Source: Herbaspirillum sp. RV1423 (GTDB lineage Bacteria; Pseudomonadota; Gammaproteobacteria; Burkholderiales; Burkholderiaceae_D). Taken from it: a stretch of DNA of 64,000 nucleotides. Below, one piece after another: positions 40,620 to 50,965 of the stretch. The position numbers were made by a program, and so were the translations under genes. The notes beneath the pieces were generated by a model that made no database searches, had not been told where the DNA came from, and saw nothing but the letters and a program-made list of their open reading frames with translations. Position 1 is the first letter of the stretch, and each line of letters starts with the position of its first letter. The stretch covers positions 124,001 to 188,000 of the forward strand of contig NZ_CBXX010000003.1 in NCBI RefSeq assembly GCF_000577615.1, written 5' to 3'.

Positions 40620-41975
40620 TCAGGGCTTGGCCGCCGGAGCCGAACCCGCTGCCGCAGTCTTTTTCGACACTTCCTTACGCACCTTGGCCACCATGTCCGG
40701 CGTAACGGCTGGTGCATTATTGCCCCAACTGCTGCGGACAAAGGTCAGGACATCGGCCATATCCTGATCGGACAGCCGTCCGCCAAAAGCAGGCATGGCG
40801 AACTGCGTCGGCGCGGTCTTGGTCCATGGCATTTCGCCGCCTTCCAGCGCAATACGGATCAGCGACGCCGGATTCTCAGCGTTGACCGTGGTGCTCAACG
40901 CCAGCGACGGGAAGGTCTGGTCATAGCCGTGGCCGCTGCTGCGGTGGCAGGCCGCGCAGTTGTTGAGGAAGGTCATGGCGCCGTTGCTCTGGTCGGTGCC
41001 GGCGCGCAAAGCCTTATGGACCTTGTCGTCGTAGACCAGCGGGGCAACCCCGGCATTGACCGCCGCGAGCGACTTGAGGTACTTGGCGATGGCTTGCAGG
41101 TCAGCATCAGTGAAGTGTTGCGTACTGTTGCTGACTACCTCGGCCATGCCGCCAAATGCCGCCGAATGCCCGTTGCGGCCGCTCTTGAGGAAGTCCACGA
41201 TCTCTTGCTCGCTCCACTTGCCCAGGCCGTCGCGGTGATCGCCGCGCAGGTTGCTGGCCAGGTAGCCGTCGATCACGCCGCCCGAGAGGAACTTGGCGCC
41301 ATCGTCGGAGAGCGCCTTCTCTTGCATGGCCATGCCGCGCGGCGTATGGCAAGCGCCGCAGTGGGCCAGGCCTTCGACCAGGTAACGGCCCTGGGCGATC
41401 TGGGCATCGGCGCCGGCGCCGACGATCTCGTCGCCGGCCACGGCCGGCGCAAACACCTTGCGCCAGATCGACAGCGGCCAGCGCATCGATAACGGCCAGG
41501 TGATATCGACCGGGCGATTGGGCGCCGGATCGGCCTTCACGCCATTCATGAAGTAGGCATACAGCGCCTTGACGTCAGCCGGCCTGACCTTGGCGTACGA
41601 GGTGTAAGGCATGGCCGGGTACAGCGAGGCGCCGTCCTTGCGAATGCCGTGACGCAAGGCCTGGTCGAACTCTTGCTCGCTGTAGTTGCCGATGCCGTTG
41701 GTCTTGTCCGGCGTGATGTTGGACGAGTACACGGTGCCGATCGGCGTGGCGATGCCCAGGCCGCCGGCAAAGGGCTTGCCGCCGGTGGCGGTGTGGCAGG
41801 CCACGCAGTCGCCTGCGCGCGCCAGGTACTCACCGCGCTTGATGAGTTGGCCCTGTTCGGCGCCGATCGGGGTTGAAGCTGAGACCGAAGTCGGCGCCGC
41901 AGTCTGCGCCCACGCGGAAGCCGTGCCCAACGACAAGGCCGCTGCCATGGCAGCAATGAAATAGTGCTTGATCAC
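40620..41975 (-). CDS. Tri-heme cytochrome c subunit of a membrane dehydrogenase
   Basis: This 451-residue exported protein has a signal peptide (ending ASAWA) and three CxxCH heme sites: CVACH near residue 58, CGACH near 208 and CAACH near 340. This is the cytochrome subunit of gluconate/sorbitol/fructose-type dehydrogenases, passing electrons to ubiquinone. It is the last gene of a three-gene reverse operon, 12 bp after the GMC subunit. The C-terminal stretch is alanine-rich with a basic pattern. Substrate depends on the flavin subunit. Confidence 0.9.
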   Translation of the reverse strand: MIKHYFIAAMAAALSLGTASAWAQTAAPTSVSASTPIGAEQGQLIKRGEYLARAGDCVACHTATGGKPFAGGLGIATPIGTVYSSNITPDKTNGIGNYSEQEFDQALRHGIRKDGASLYPAMPYTSYAKVRPADVKALYAYFMNGVKADPAPNRPVDITWPLSMRWPLSIWRKVFAPAVAGDEIVGAGADAQIAQGRYLVEGLAHCGACHTPRGMAMQEKALSDDGAKFLSGGVIDGYLASNLRGDHRDGLGKWSEQEIVDFLKSGRNGHSAAFGGMAEVVSNSTQHFTDADLQAIAKYLKSLAAVNAGVAPLVYDDKVHKALRAGTDQSNGAMTFLNNCAACHRSSGHGYDQTFPSLALSTTVNAENPASLIRIALEGGEMPWTKTAPTQFAMPAFGGRLSDQDMADVLTFVRSSWGNNAPAVTPDMVAKVRKEVSKKTAAAGSAPAAKP

Positions 41976-41987
41976 GTTGTGTTTTCC

Positions 41988-43763
41988 TTATGCCTGAACC
42001 AGCGGACCTGGGTTTTTCAAATACTGTTCGCGGATTGCCTTGGCTGACCAATACGCCAGCGCCGCGACCAGCCCGGTCGGGTTGTAGCCCATGTTCTGCG
42101 GAAATGCGGAAGCGCCGTAGACGAACACATTGGGCACATCCCAGCTCTGCAGATAGCGGTTGACCACGCTGTTTTTCGGCGTGGTGCCCATGATGGCGCC
42201 GCCGGTCAGGTGGGTCGACTGATAAGCGCGCGTGTCGTACAGCGAGCCGGTCTTGCGCACCGCCTTGAACACTTTTTCAGGCTTCATGGCATTGCCCACT
42301 TCTTCCATCTTGCTGCCGATGTAGGTCAGCATCTTGCCTTCGTTTTCATGCCAGTTGAAGGTCATGCGCAGCAGCGGCTGGCCGTTGGCGTCGCGATAGG
42401 TCGGGTCCAGCGACAGGTAGGCGTCGCGATAGGCCATGACCGAACCGGACATGCCGATGGTCAGATAACGTTGGTAGGCGTCCTGCACGCCGGCCTTCCA
42501 GTCCGACCCCCAATTGGGCGTGCCGGGCACGGTGGAGGTCTGCTTGATGGGACGGCCGCCGTAGCGTACGTGACGGATGCTGGCGCCGCCGATGAAACCG
42601 AGCGGGCCGTGGTCGAACTGGTCGGCATTGAGGTCGTCCATGCCGACGCCGCCGGCGCCGGTGCCGGCGAACGGGTTGAACTGCGTGCCCTTGGGCATGA
42701 GCACGTTGATGCCGCCGTTGTATTGATAGGCGAAGTTCTTGCCCACCACGCCTTCGCCGGTGACCGGATCGTAAGGCTTGCCGATGCCCGACAGCAGCAG
42801 CAGGCGCACGTTGTGGGTCTGGAACGCGGTCAGCAGGACCAGATCGGCCGGCTGCTCGACTTCACGCCCTTGCGCATCGATGTAGGTGACGCCGGTGGCC
42901 TTCTTGCCGGTGGAGTCGAGATTGATCTTGGTCACATGCGCGCGGGTGCGCACTTCAAAGTTTTCTTTCTTCAGCAGCACCGGCAGGATGGTGGTTTGCG
43001 GCGAGGCCTTGGAATACATGTAGCAGCCGAAGTTTTCACAAAAGCCGCAGTAGTTGCAGGGTCCCAGACGCACGCCGTAGGGATTGGTGAACGGCGCCGA
43101 AGCGTTGGCCGCAGGGGTCGGATAGGGATGGAAACCGACTTCGCGCATGGCCTTGTCCACCAGCGAGGCGCTGTACTGATATTTCAGCGGCGGCAACGGG
43201 AATTCTTCGCTGCGCGCGGCTTCCAGCGGATTGCCGCCTTCCACGATCTTGCCGTTGATATTGCCGGCCTTGCCGGAGGTGCCGAACACTTTTTCGGCGA
43301 AGTTGTAGAACGGTTCCAGTTCGGCATAGGTCACGCCGTGATCCTGGATGGTCATGTTTTCGGGAATGAATTTCTTGCCGTAGCGCTGCTCATGGTGAGT
43401 GCGCATTTCCAGTTCTTCCGGCAGATTGCGGTACATCATGCCGTTCCAGTGGAAACCGGCGCCGCCGACGCCGTTACCCAGCAGGAAAGAACCATGCTGG
43501 CGATACGGCACCGCGACGTCATTGACGCCATGGCGTATGGTGACGGTTTCACGCGACAAATCCTGGAACAGCTCGCCGCGCACGGCGTACCTCAGTTCGT
43601 CGACCGCCTTCGGATAAGGGGTGTCGGCATTGGTGTCGCGCATGTCGCCGCGTTCCAGCGCCAGCACGTTCAGACCGGCCTCGGTAAGTTCCTGGCCCAG
43701 AATGGAACCGGTCCAGCCGAGCCCGATCATCACTACGTCAACTTTGTCTTTTTTGATTGCCAT
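41988..43763 (-). CDS. GMC oxidoreductase, large flavin subunit of a gluconate/fructose-type dehydrogenase
   Basis: This 591-residue FAD enzyme opens with VDVVMIGLGWTGSILGQELTEAG, a variant of the GMC dinucleotide motif. A cysteine cluster, GPCNYCGFCENFGCYMY (around residue 225-240), is of the type that binds a [3Fe-4S] cluster in fructose- and gluconate-dehydrogenase flavin subunits. The C-terminal HLTGGAIMGTTP and NPTGLVAALAYW match the GMC_oxred_C active-site region. It needs the small subunit (44485) for export. Gluconate, 2-keto-gluconate, sorbitol and fructose are all possible substrates. Confidence 0.9.
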   Translation of the reverse strand: MAIKKDKVDVVMIGLGWTGSILGQELTEAGLNVLALERGDMRDTNADTPYPKAVDELRYAVRGELFQDLSRETVTIRHGVNDVAVPYRQHGSFLLGNGVGGAGFHWNGMMYRNLPEELEMRTHHEQRYGKKFIPENMTIQDHGVTYAELEPFYNFAEKVFGTSGKAGNINGKIVEGGNPLEAARSEEFPLPPLKYQYSASLVDKAMREVGFHPYPTPAANASAPFTNPYGVRLGPCNYCGFCENFGCYMYSKASPQTTILPVLLKKENFEVRTRAHVTKINLDSTGKKATGVTYIDAQGREVEQPADLVLLTAFQTHNVRLLLLSGIGKPYDPVTGEGVVGKNFAYQYNGGINVLMPKGTQFNPFAGTGAGGVGMDDLNADQFDHGPLGFIGGASIRHVRYGGRPIKQTSTVPGTPNWGSDWKAGVQDAYQRYLTIGMSGSVMAYRDAYLSLDPTYRDANGQPLLRMTFNWHENEGKMLTYIGSKMEEVGNAMKPEKVFKAVRKTGSLYDTRAYQSTHLTGGAIMGTTPKNSVVNRYLQSWDVPNVFVYGASAFPQNMGYNPTGLVAALAYWSAKAIREQYLKNPGPLVQA

Positions 43764-43765
43764 GA

Positions 43766-44485
43766 TCAGCCCTTTTCACCCAAGATCGACACAGGGCCGT
43801 ATGGATACTTCACATTGTATTGGTCCACCCAGTCGGCGAAGTCTGCGCGCGCGCCCGGGAAACCCACCATCTTCCAGCCGCCCATCTTCTGGTTGCCGCC
43901 ATACATCGGATCGGCGAAATAACCTTCCTTGGTATTGTTGAGCAGATAAGAGAAGAAAGTCTTGGCGGGGATGGTGTCGAATTCGGCCTTGTTGCCTTCC
44001 ATGGCCTTGAGGGTGCTCAGTTGCAGGGTCTTGTCCAGTTCGGCGAAGACCTTGCCGTGGTTTTTCTGGCACCAGGCGTTACAGGCGGCGATGCCCTGGC
44101 GATAGATATCGCGCGGCGGCAGGCTCAGTTGATATCCCAGCTCGGGCACCGAGTCGGGATGGAACGGCCCCTGCATGTACCAGAGCTTGCCGGCGCCATA
44201 GGGAGTCTCCATCTGGCGGTCGATGAATTCCGGCACACCGGTTTCGATTGCGCCGGCGCCATACTGGTCGGAGGGGATGAGGTGGTCAACCGCGGCGTTG
44301 ATGAACGCCCATTCGGCTGCGTTGAAGAAGGTGGGCTGGTAGGCGCGCGCCTTACCGGGTTCTGCCGGATCTGCTGCGGCTGTGTTGCTGACGGCTACTG
44401 TAGTGGCGCCACCTAGCGTTGCGGCTGGGACGATGGCGAAGACCTGGCGCAAGAAGCGCCGTCTCGGCTCTTTATCTTCAGACAT
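43766..44485 (-). CDS. Gluconate 2-dehydrogenase subunit 3 family protein (Tat small subunit)
   Basis: This 239-residue small subunit begins at ATG 44485 after AGAGGAAAA. The twin-arginine signal is RRRFLRQVFAIVPAATLGGA, and the mature part has the family block FFNAAEWAFINAAVDHLIPSD. It escorts the cofactor-bearing flavin subunit through the Tat system. The flavin subunit starts 2 bp downstream. The frame extends further upstream to 44548 but without a ribosome site or signal. Confidence 0.9.
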   Translation of the reverse strand: MSEDKEPRRRFLRQVFAIVPAATLGGATTVAVSNTAAADPAEPGKARAYQPTFFNAAEWAFINAAVDHLIPSDQYGAGAIETGVPEFIDRQMETPYGAGKLWYMQGPFHPDSVPELGYQLSLPPRDIYRQGIAACNAWCQKNHGKVFAELDKTLQLSTLKAMEGNKAEFDTIPAKTFFSYLLNNTKEGYFADPMYGGNQKMGGWKMVGFPGARADFADWVDQYNVKYPYGPVSILGEKG

Positions 44486-44817
44486 GATTTTTCCTCTGAT
44501 CTGTTTTTGTAAAGGAGACCAAATACAGAGACAACCCGCAATTCGCACAAAGCCAATCGATAGGGACGCAAGAAGTACAGGCGCCCTGTCAATTTAGCAA
44601 CTCGGGATGTCTCTTATACTTGTGCATATCAATCGGATGCTGTCGCGGGCCGAAGGAAGATCGCTATTTTATGCCGAATGGGAAAAAAATTCTGGCGGCC
44701 CTTCCTGAGGCATCTTGACGTGATTGATTTTAGCCAACAACCGGGAGAACGACCAAGACCATCAGATCGCCGGATCATCAAGGCGCTTGCCTGATCGGCG
44801 GCGGTTCTTCCGCCCTC
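44486..44817. other. Intergenic region
   Basis: About 330 bp between the dehydrogenase operon and the GT2 gene, lower in GC. It should hold the dehydrogenase promoter. I see no convincing hairpin, repeat or small gene. Confidence 0.4.
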
Positions 44818-45564
<747 letters not shown>

Positions 45565-45879
45565 GGAATTCCCTTCGGCGACGCCGTGAATGATGCTCTT
45601 CGAATGGCCGGATCAGCCTTCGCTGGGGGCTTGCCTATGGTGGACCGAGATTACGGCCAAGAGTTCTGAAGGGGCTGGTGCCAAGGGAGTTTATCCTACA
45701 TCCGAACCGTTTGCGCGTCGAACCTGCCGCCACATGGGCGGCGAACAAGAGAATCATCGTGAGACCTTGGCGAATGGTGAATCGCCCAATTAATTTCACT
45801 AATGTTGCCCATATTTTTCAGCCCTTGTGGCAACCTCTCGTCCCATCGAAATCACTGTATTGGGCGAACGAAAAATATC
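45565..45879. other. Intergenic region between divergent genes
   Basis: This 315-bp gap separates the GT2 gene from the DAO-type oxidoreductase. Open frames reading into it from either side have no coding features. It should hold both promoters. No clear operator is seen. Confidence 0.4.
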
Positions 45880-47217
45880 ATGGGACCACATGTAGAACAC
45901 GTGCCGTCGGATGTCAAATTACCGAGCGCGATCGATGTAGCAATTGTCGGAGGTGGGATTATTGGCGTTTGCACAGCGCTCTATTTACAAAAGAAGGGAC
46001 TCAGTGTCGCCGTTTTTGAAAAAGGTCAAGTGGCGGCAGAGCAATCCAGCCGAAATTGGGGCTGGGTTCGGGTGACACGGCGCGACATTCGCGAACTTCC
46101 TTTGAGCATAGAGAGCGCCACACTTTGGCGCTCGTTAAAAGAAGAATTCGATGTCGATACGGGCTATGTTCAATCCGGTTTGCTCTACATGACGTCTGAC
46201 GAAAGTGTATTGGACAACTATCATGCCTGGCTAAAAAAAGCGCGGGATGCCGCCGGCGATTCGTTTGATACACGGGAAGTCGGGCCGGCAGAAATTTCCA
46301 ATCTTCTGCCGGGATCCAAGGTGTCTTTTCGGGGCGGACTGTACACGCCGGGAGATGGCCGGGCCGAACCCCAGAAGGCTGCACCCGCACTGGCAAGGGC
46401 ATTCCAAAAACTGGGCGGAAAGGTGTTCGCTCCATGTGCTGTGCGCGGTATTGAGACGACTGCCGGCAGAGTCAGCGCCGTTTTAACCGAGCATGGATCG
46501 ATTGCCTGCAAAAATGTCGTCGTTGCAGGCGGAGCATGGTCGCGCCTGTTCTTGGGAAGTATCGGCGTGGAACTGCCTCAGCTCTTGGTAAAAGGCTCGG
46601 TGCTTCGCACGGAGCCGATCGAAGGTGGTCCTGTTATCGGCGCCAGCAACAAGCAGTTCGCTTTTCGCAAGCGAGAGGATGGCGGCTATACCATCGCGAG
46701 CGGATTTCGCACTTACGCAGACATCACTCCTGATGCCTTTCGCCTTTTCTTCAAATACATCGAAGCGCTCAAGAGTCAGCGAGGCGCATTGAGGATCACT
46801 CTGGGGAAGCGCTCCTGGGATGAGTTGATCCGCCCTCGCAAATGGAAATTGGATCGCCCCTCCCCCTTCGAGAAGATGCGGATTCTGGATCCGGAGCCTG
46901 TCGAAAAAAGTATCGCGACTGGGCTACGGAAATTTATTGAGACGTTCCCCCATCTTTCGCATCTGCGAGTTGCCCAACAATGGGCGGGATATATGGATGT
47001 GACGCCGGACGCCATCCCGGTCATCTCCGAGATTGACCGCATTCCCGGTCTATTCGTATCTACGGGGTACTCAGGGCATGGATTCGGCATAGGGCCTGCA
47101 GCCGGCGCATTGATGGCGGATTTGGTGACGAACGACAGACCATCGGTGGATCCGGCGCCATTCAGATTCGGGCGGTTTACGGACGGCTCCAGGATTGTCG
47201 TCGATGCTGGATTTTGA
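45880..47217 (+). CDS. FAD-dependent oxidoreductase (DAO family)
   Basis: This 445-residue flavoprotein has the FAD motif VAIVGGGIIGVCTALYLQKKG near residues 21-40 and NWGWVRVTRRD, as in D-amino-acid/PuuB-type oxidases. The C-terminal GYSGHGFGIGPAAGALMADLV closes the flavin site. I start it at ATG 45880; a frame extending to 45802 lacks support. A cupin gene follows after 27 bp, and the pair often occurs in amine or amino-acid catabolism. Substrate is unknown. Confidence 0.87.
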   Translation: MGPHVEHVPSDVKLPSAIDVAIVGGGIIGVCTALYLQKKGLSVAVFEKGQVAAEQSSRNWGWVRVTRRDIRELPLSIESATLWRSLKEEFDVDTGYVQSGLLYMTSDESVLDNYHAWLKKARDAAGDSFDTREVGPAEISNLLPGSKVSFRGGLYTPGDGRAEPQKAAPALARAFQKLGGKVFAPCAVRGIETTAGRVSAVLTEHGSIACKNVVVAGGAWSRLFLGSIGVELPQLLVKGSVLRTEPIEGGPVIGASNKQFAFRKREDGGYTIASGFRTYADITPDAFRLFFKYIEALKSQRGALRITLGKRSWDELIRPRKWKLDRPSPFEKMRILDPEPVEKSIATGLRKFIETFPHLSHLRVAQQWAGYMDVTPDAIPVISEIDRIPGLFVSTGYSGHGFGIGPAAGALMADLVTNDRPSVDPAPFRFGRFTDGSRIVVDAGF

Positions 47218-47244
47218 TCACTCTTGAATGTGGAATGGAATGAA

Positions 47245-47640
47245 ATGAAAACAACTCATCATCTTTATACTCGCCGTTTTGACAAAGGAGAGGCGCAAGT
47301 GAATCCTGATTGGGCCGGCAAAGCTGAATCAGGGGATCCGCAAGCGATTATCGTCAGCGAGTACGAGTCTCCCGACGGGAAAATTCAAACCGGTACCTGG
47401 GAGTCATCCACCGGAACATGGATGCTCGATTATGGCGATTGGGAATACTGTCATGTCCTGGAGGGTAGATTCGTCATCACGCCTCTGGGAGGGGAACCCA
47501 CTGAATATTCCGCAGGCGATGTGTTCGTTCTGGAGCCGGGATTCAAGGGAACCTTGAAAGTTCTCGCTCGAACCCGTAAGCATTTTGTTTATATGACCGT
47601 TGCTAACGGGGCAGCCGCCGGTAACGGGTCAGATTCTTAA
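47245..47640 (+). CDS. Cupin-domain protein (EutQ/DUF861-like)
   Basis: This 131-residue single cupin starts at ATG 47245 (a TTG at 47224 is an alternative). The beta-barrel motifs are visible in TGTWMLDYGDWEYCHVLEGRFVITP and YSAGDVFVLEPGFKGTLKV. The style fits the Cupin_3 group. It shares a transcript with the DAO-type enzyme and is closed by a long terminator hairpin. A binding or isomerase role in the same pathway is likely. Confidence 0.82.
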   Translation: MKTTHHLYTRRFDKGEAQVNPDWAGKAESGDPQAIIVSEYESPDGKIQTGTWESSTGTWMLDYGDWEYCHVLEGRFVITPLGGEPTEYSAGDVFVLEPGFKGTLKVLARTRKHFVYMTVANGAAAGNGSDS

Positions 47641-47650
47641 AAAGCCAGAC

Positions 47651-47711
47651 CGACTCCGTCAAGGCAATGAGCATCGTGTCGGTTCATTGCCTGGCGGAGT
47701 CGTTTTTTTTG
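47651..47711 (+). terminator. Long terminator hairpin between convergent genes
   Basis: CGACTCCGTCAAGGCAATGA (47651-47670) pairs with TCATTGCCTGGCGGAGTCG (47684-47702), about 18 of 20 positions matching. Eight T residues follow. It separates the cupin from the convergent LysR gene. Confidence 0.88.
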
Positions 47712-47732
47712 CGCTGTTCCGCTGTTCATCGG

Positions 47733-48704
47733 TCAGAAAATGAATGCGTTCGGCGGCAAATCCGGGATGGCGTCCCTGATTGCCGGAGCAACCTCGTTTT
47801 TGAGCGACGCAATCGTATGCCGGGTAAGAATTTTTGCCATTTCCGTCCACTCTCCGACACGCGTCAGCAAAAAGAAATGACGGCGTGCCAGCGGGCTTTC
47901 GGGAAGATCCGCGATGACGAGATCGGGTAGATAATGACGCGCTTGCCAGAGGCAAAGCGGAGTAGTGATTGCGCATCCTTGGCCAGACGCAACCAGACTG
48001 AAAATAGGGTCCGTTGCATCGAATTCATATCGCCTCGGTTCGTCGATGCCAATGTGCCGAATGAAACGCTCCATTTGCTGGGCTGTCGTTTGTCGACGTG
48101 AATATCGTATCAACGGGAGTTCCCTTACGGCATCAATGAACGAAGTTTTGCGAGATGGGTGGAAACTTCGGGGGATAACTGCTACGAATGCTTCAGAAAA
48201 CAGAGCGTTTTGAGACACACGTTCAGGGTCTACTGTCGACTCGGTGCATATCGCAATATCCAACTCGCGGTTAACCAGTTGGTCACTGACCGCAGGCGTC
48301 AGGCCAGACCACATCCACAAATTTTGCACCGAACCAAGTACTTTATTGACAAGCGCAGGACCGACAGTGGCCGCGAATGAGTCCACGCATCCGATGCGCA
48401 AGCGCGCCGTACCGCCACCGGAGGCTTCCCGTACGCTTTGAGATACAGCATGCGCATGTTCCAGCAATGCGCCGGCTTTCTCTAACAATGTCCTCCCGGC
48501 AGCATTGGGCCGCAATGGACGACTATCGCGATCCAGGAGCGCAACTCCTTGCTCAATCTCCAGCGCTTTCACCAATTGGCTTACAGCACTTTGGGTTACG
48601 CCAAGAAGACGCGCCGCTTCTGTCATGGAGGTTGTTTCACATACGGTCACAAATGCTTGTAATGCACGTAGGTCGACTGAAGGCATTAAGGTACGTAATG
48701 TCAT
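47733..48704 (-). CDS. LysR-family transcriptional regulator
   Basis: This 323-residue LTTR has an N-terminal winged HTH (LRALQAFVTVCETTSMTEAARLLGVTQSAVSQLVKALE) and a periplasmic-binding-like effector domain from about residue 95 (LRIGCVDSFAATVGPAL). An alternative ATG at 48686 would remove six residues. It is convergent with the oxidase-cupin pair and divergent from an ABC importer at 49181, so it may regulate the importer. The effector is unknown. Confidence 0.9.
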   Translation of the reverse strand: MTLRTLMPSVDLRALQAFVTVCETTSMTEAARLLGVTQSAVSQLVKALEIEQGVALLDRDSRPLRPNAAGRTLLEKAGALLEHAHAVSQSVREASGGGTARLRIGCVDSFAATVGPALVNKVLGSVQNLWMWSGLTPAVSDQLVNRELDIAICTESTVDPERVSQNALFSEAFVAVIPRSFHPSRKTSFIDAVRELPLIRYSRRQTTAQQMERFIRHIGIDEPRRYEFDATDPIFSLVASGQGCAITTPLCLWQARHYLPDLVIADLPESPLARRHFFLLTRVGEWTEMAKILTRHTIASLKNEVAPAIRDAIPDLPPNAFIF

Positions 48705-49180
48705 GCGAAAAAATATCGAAGATTGATGATAGGACCTGCTTTACGAAAGCATGGCGTCGCAAGCGGTGCTCTGTTAATGCTCCTGAGTCGACGCGCGATC
48801 TATAAATAGATCAGGTGCAAATGTCTTCAGGTTTTCAATTGGGCCACATTAGAACGGCGCATTACGTTGTCGCTCAATTATTTTCCTGGCCGTATTCACT
48901 GGAAAGTTGCTCGCAGAGTCCGGATGCACATGCATAGGGAGTATCCGCACCATCGTGAAGCGCCCGAATTAGCCCTTTACATAGTACTTATTAATTTTCC
49001 TTAATCGCCATCGTATGTCGTCATGAATCTGTAATATCACCACCTGCCTCATCATGGGCGATCGGAAATAGTTGGTCTGCCTTGTGCGAACCAGTCTCTG
49101 CCATGACGGGATTAGGGAGGGGACAAGGGGTAGTGACCGTGTCTCATCGAGAGATTTTACATCCAAAGAAGGAGCAAGCA
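48705..49180. other. Intergenic region between LysR and ABC importer
   Basis: This 476-bp divergent region is AT-richer than the genes on both sides and should contain LysR-type T-N11-A sites and the importer promoter. I could not fix a specific site. The importer ATG follows AAGGAG at 49169-49174. Confidence 0.4.
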
Positions 49181-50182
49181 ATGAACAAAACTCGACGCAG
49201 GGTCATGAAGCAAGCCATCACGCTGGCAACTGCCGGCTCGATGGGATTCCCCATTCTTTCGCGCGCGGCAGCGCCCACGGTGATTAACTACGGCGGATCC
49301 CCTTGGCTGGGACATTACTCGGCTTATATTGCGATGAAGACGGGAATAATGTCCAGGCACGGTATTGATCTGCGCTGGCAGTCATTCGCCACATCCTCCT
49401 CGCGCATGGCTGCTGTCATGGCAGGAAACGTCGACATTGCCGGTACCGGCGTCGTATCGGCGCTCGCTTTGATGGCCAGTGGCGCCAAGCAGTTTCAATT
49501 GATCGCCACGCCAAATAATTATGGCCGTTCCGAGGGGGTGCTGGTCCGCGACTCCATCAAGACCATAGCCGATCTCAAAGGGAAGAAGGTCGGCGTAACC
49601 TACGCTTCCAGCGCGCATGTTTTGCTCCTGGATGTCTTTGGGCAGTATGGGATCAACCCCGACAAGGATCTGTCTCTGATCAATCTTCCGTCAAGCGAAC
49701 TATTGACCGCATACAAAAGCAATCAGGTGGATGCCGTTGCCGCATGGACGCCGACTTTCGACCGCATCCGCGCCCTGCCCAACACCCGCCTGCTATTCGA
49801 CGACACTGCTTTCTCCCTCTATAAAAGCTACAAGATGTCCCCCGGACCCGACGTTCTGCTGACGAGAACCAATTTCGGCAAGGAAAATCCGAGCGCCGTT
49901 AAAGGATTTGTTCAGGCAATTTTTGAGGCCAATGCGTTTATGACTCAGAAGCCCGAAGAGGCTGCGAAAATCCTCTTGGAACTTTCCTCGCTGAGTCTGG
50001 AGGAGCAAGTTGCAGTGATCAAGCAAACAGAATGGCTTACTCTTGCGGATCAAAAGACGCTGATGGAGAACCCGGGCAATTTTGTCGTCAGTTTGCAGAA
50101 ATTGTCGGAGATGCTGTTCAAACTCAAACAGATCGACTTCGTGCCGCAAGTGCGTCAATGGGTCAACACAACCTACCTGTGA
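49181..50182 (+). CDS. ABC substrate-binding protein (SsuA/TauA-like), second importer
   Basis: This 333-residue periplasmic binding protein starts at ATG 49181 after AAGGAG. An RRR-V signal (NKTRRRVMKQAITLATAGSMGF) precedes the mature part at APTVINYGGSPWLGHY. Typical NMT1-like signs are HGIDLRWQSF, NVDIAGTG and LKGKKVGVTYASSAHVLLL. Permease and ATPase follow in one operon. The divergent LysR and the upstream oxidase-cupin pair suggest that the ligand may be their substrate, possibly an amino compound or sulfonate. Confidence 0.88.
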   Translation: MNKTRRRVMKQAITLATAGSMGFPILSRAAAPTVINYGGSPWLGHYSAYIAMKTGIMSRHGIDLRWQSFATSSSRMAAVMAGNVDIAGTGVVSALALMASGAKQFQLIATPNNYGRSEGVLVRDSIKTIADLKGKKVGVTYASSAHVLLLDVFGQYGINPDKDLSLINLPSSELLTAYKSNQVDAVAAWTPTFDRIRALPNTRLLFDDTAFSLYKSYKMSPGPDVLLTRTNFGKENPSAVKGFVQAIFEANAFMTQKPEEAAKILLELSSLSLEEQVAVIKQTEWLTLADQKTLMENPGNFVVSLQKLSEMLFKLKQIDFVPQVRQWVNTTYL

Positions 50183-50191
50183 GGCACGCGA

Positions 50192-50965
50192 ATGGCTGAG
50201 AAAAAAGAGTGGCTGCACGGCAGCACGCTGTTCACGCTGTCGGCAGTCTCCCTGCTTGCCTTCCTGCTGGTGTGGGAAATGGTCTGCCGGGCGGACATCG
50301 TCGACGCGGTGTTCCTCCCGGCGCCGTCTCAAGTCCTGGGGCGGGCCTTGCGCATGTGGGACCAGGATACGCTGATCATCAACATCCTCGCTTCCGCGCG
50401 CCGTGTGATGGTCGGCTTCCTGGCTGCAGTGCTGGTGTCGATCCCGTTGGGAATCATGCTGGGCACTTCAAAAGTGGCGCGTGCCATTTTCGATCCCATC
50501 CTGTCCTTTTTACGCCCGCTGCCGTCGATGAGCTGGATTCCGCTGACCCTGCTGTGGTTCGGCATCACCGAAACGCAGAAGTACAGCATCGTATTCATGG
50601 GCGCGGTCACGCCGGCTCTGCTGTATGTGATCGAAGCCACGCAGAATATCGACCCGCTGCTGATCCGCGCCGCGCGCAACCTCGGCGCCAACCGCTGGCA
50701 GGTCATGCGTGAAGTGATCCTGCCGGGCTGCATGCCGCAGATCCTGTCAGGCATGAAAGTGATCCTCGGCCTTTCGTGGACCTGCGTGATTTCCGCGGAG
50801 CTGGTGGCCGCGAAGGAAGGCCTGGGTTTCATGATCATGAACGGCAAGGAATTCTTCCAGACCGATACCGTCGTGCTGGGCATGGTGCTGATCAGCTTCA
50901 CCGTGCTCGCGACCGACATCGTCTTCCGCCTGATCCAAAGGAGCGTACTCTCATGGCAGAAATAA
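50192..50965 (+). CDS. ABC transporter permease (SsuC/TauC-like), second importer
   Basis: This 257-residue inner-membrane permease has six hydrophobic segments and the EAA-like loop in IRAARNLGANRWQVMREVILPGCMPQILSGMK. It starts 9 bp after the binding-protein stop. Its stop overlaps the ATPase start by 13 bp. It is shorter than the permease at 1673, which has an N-terminal extension, so the two importers are different systems. Confidence 0.9.
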   Translation: MAEKKEWLHGSTLFTLSAVSLLAFLLVWEMVCRADIVDAVFLPAPSQVLGRALRMWDQDTLIINILASARRVMVGFLAAVLVSIPLGIMLGTSKVARAIFDPILSFLRPLPSMSWIPLTLLWFGITETQKYSIVFMGAVTPALLYVIEATQNIDPLLIRAARNLGANRWQVMREVILPGCMPQILSGMKVILGLSWTCVISAELVAAKEGLGFMIMNGKEFFQTDTVVLGMVLISFTVLATDIVFRLIQRSVLSWQK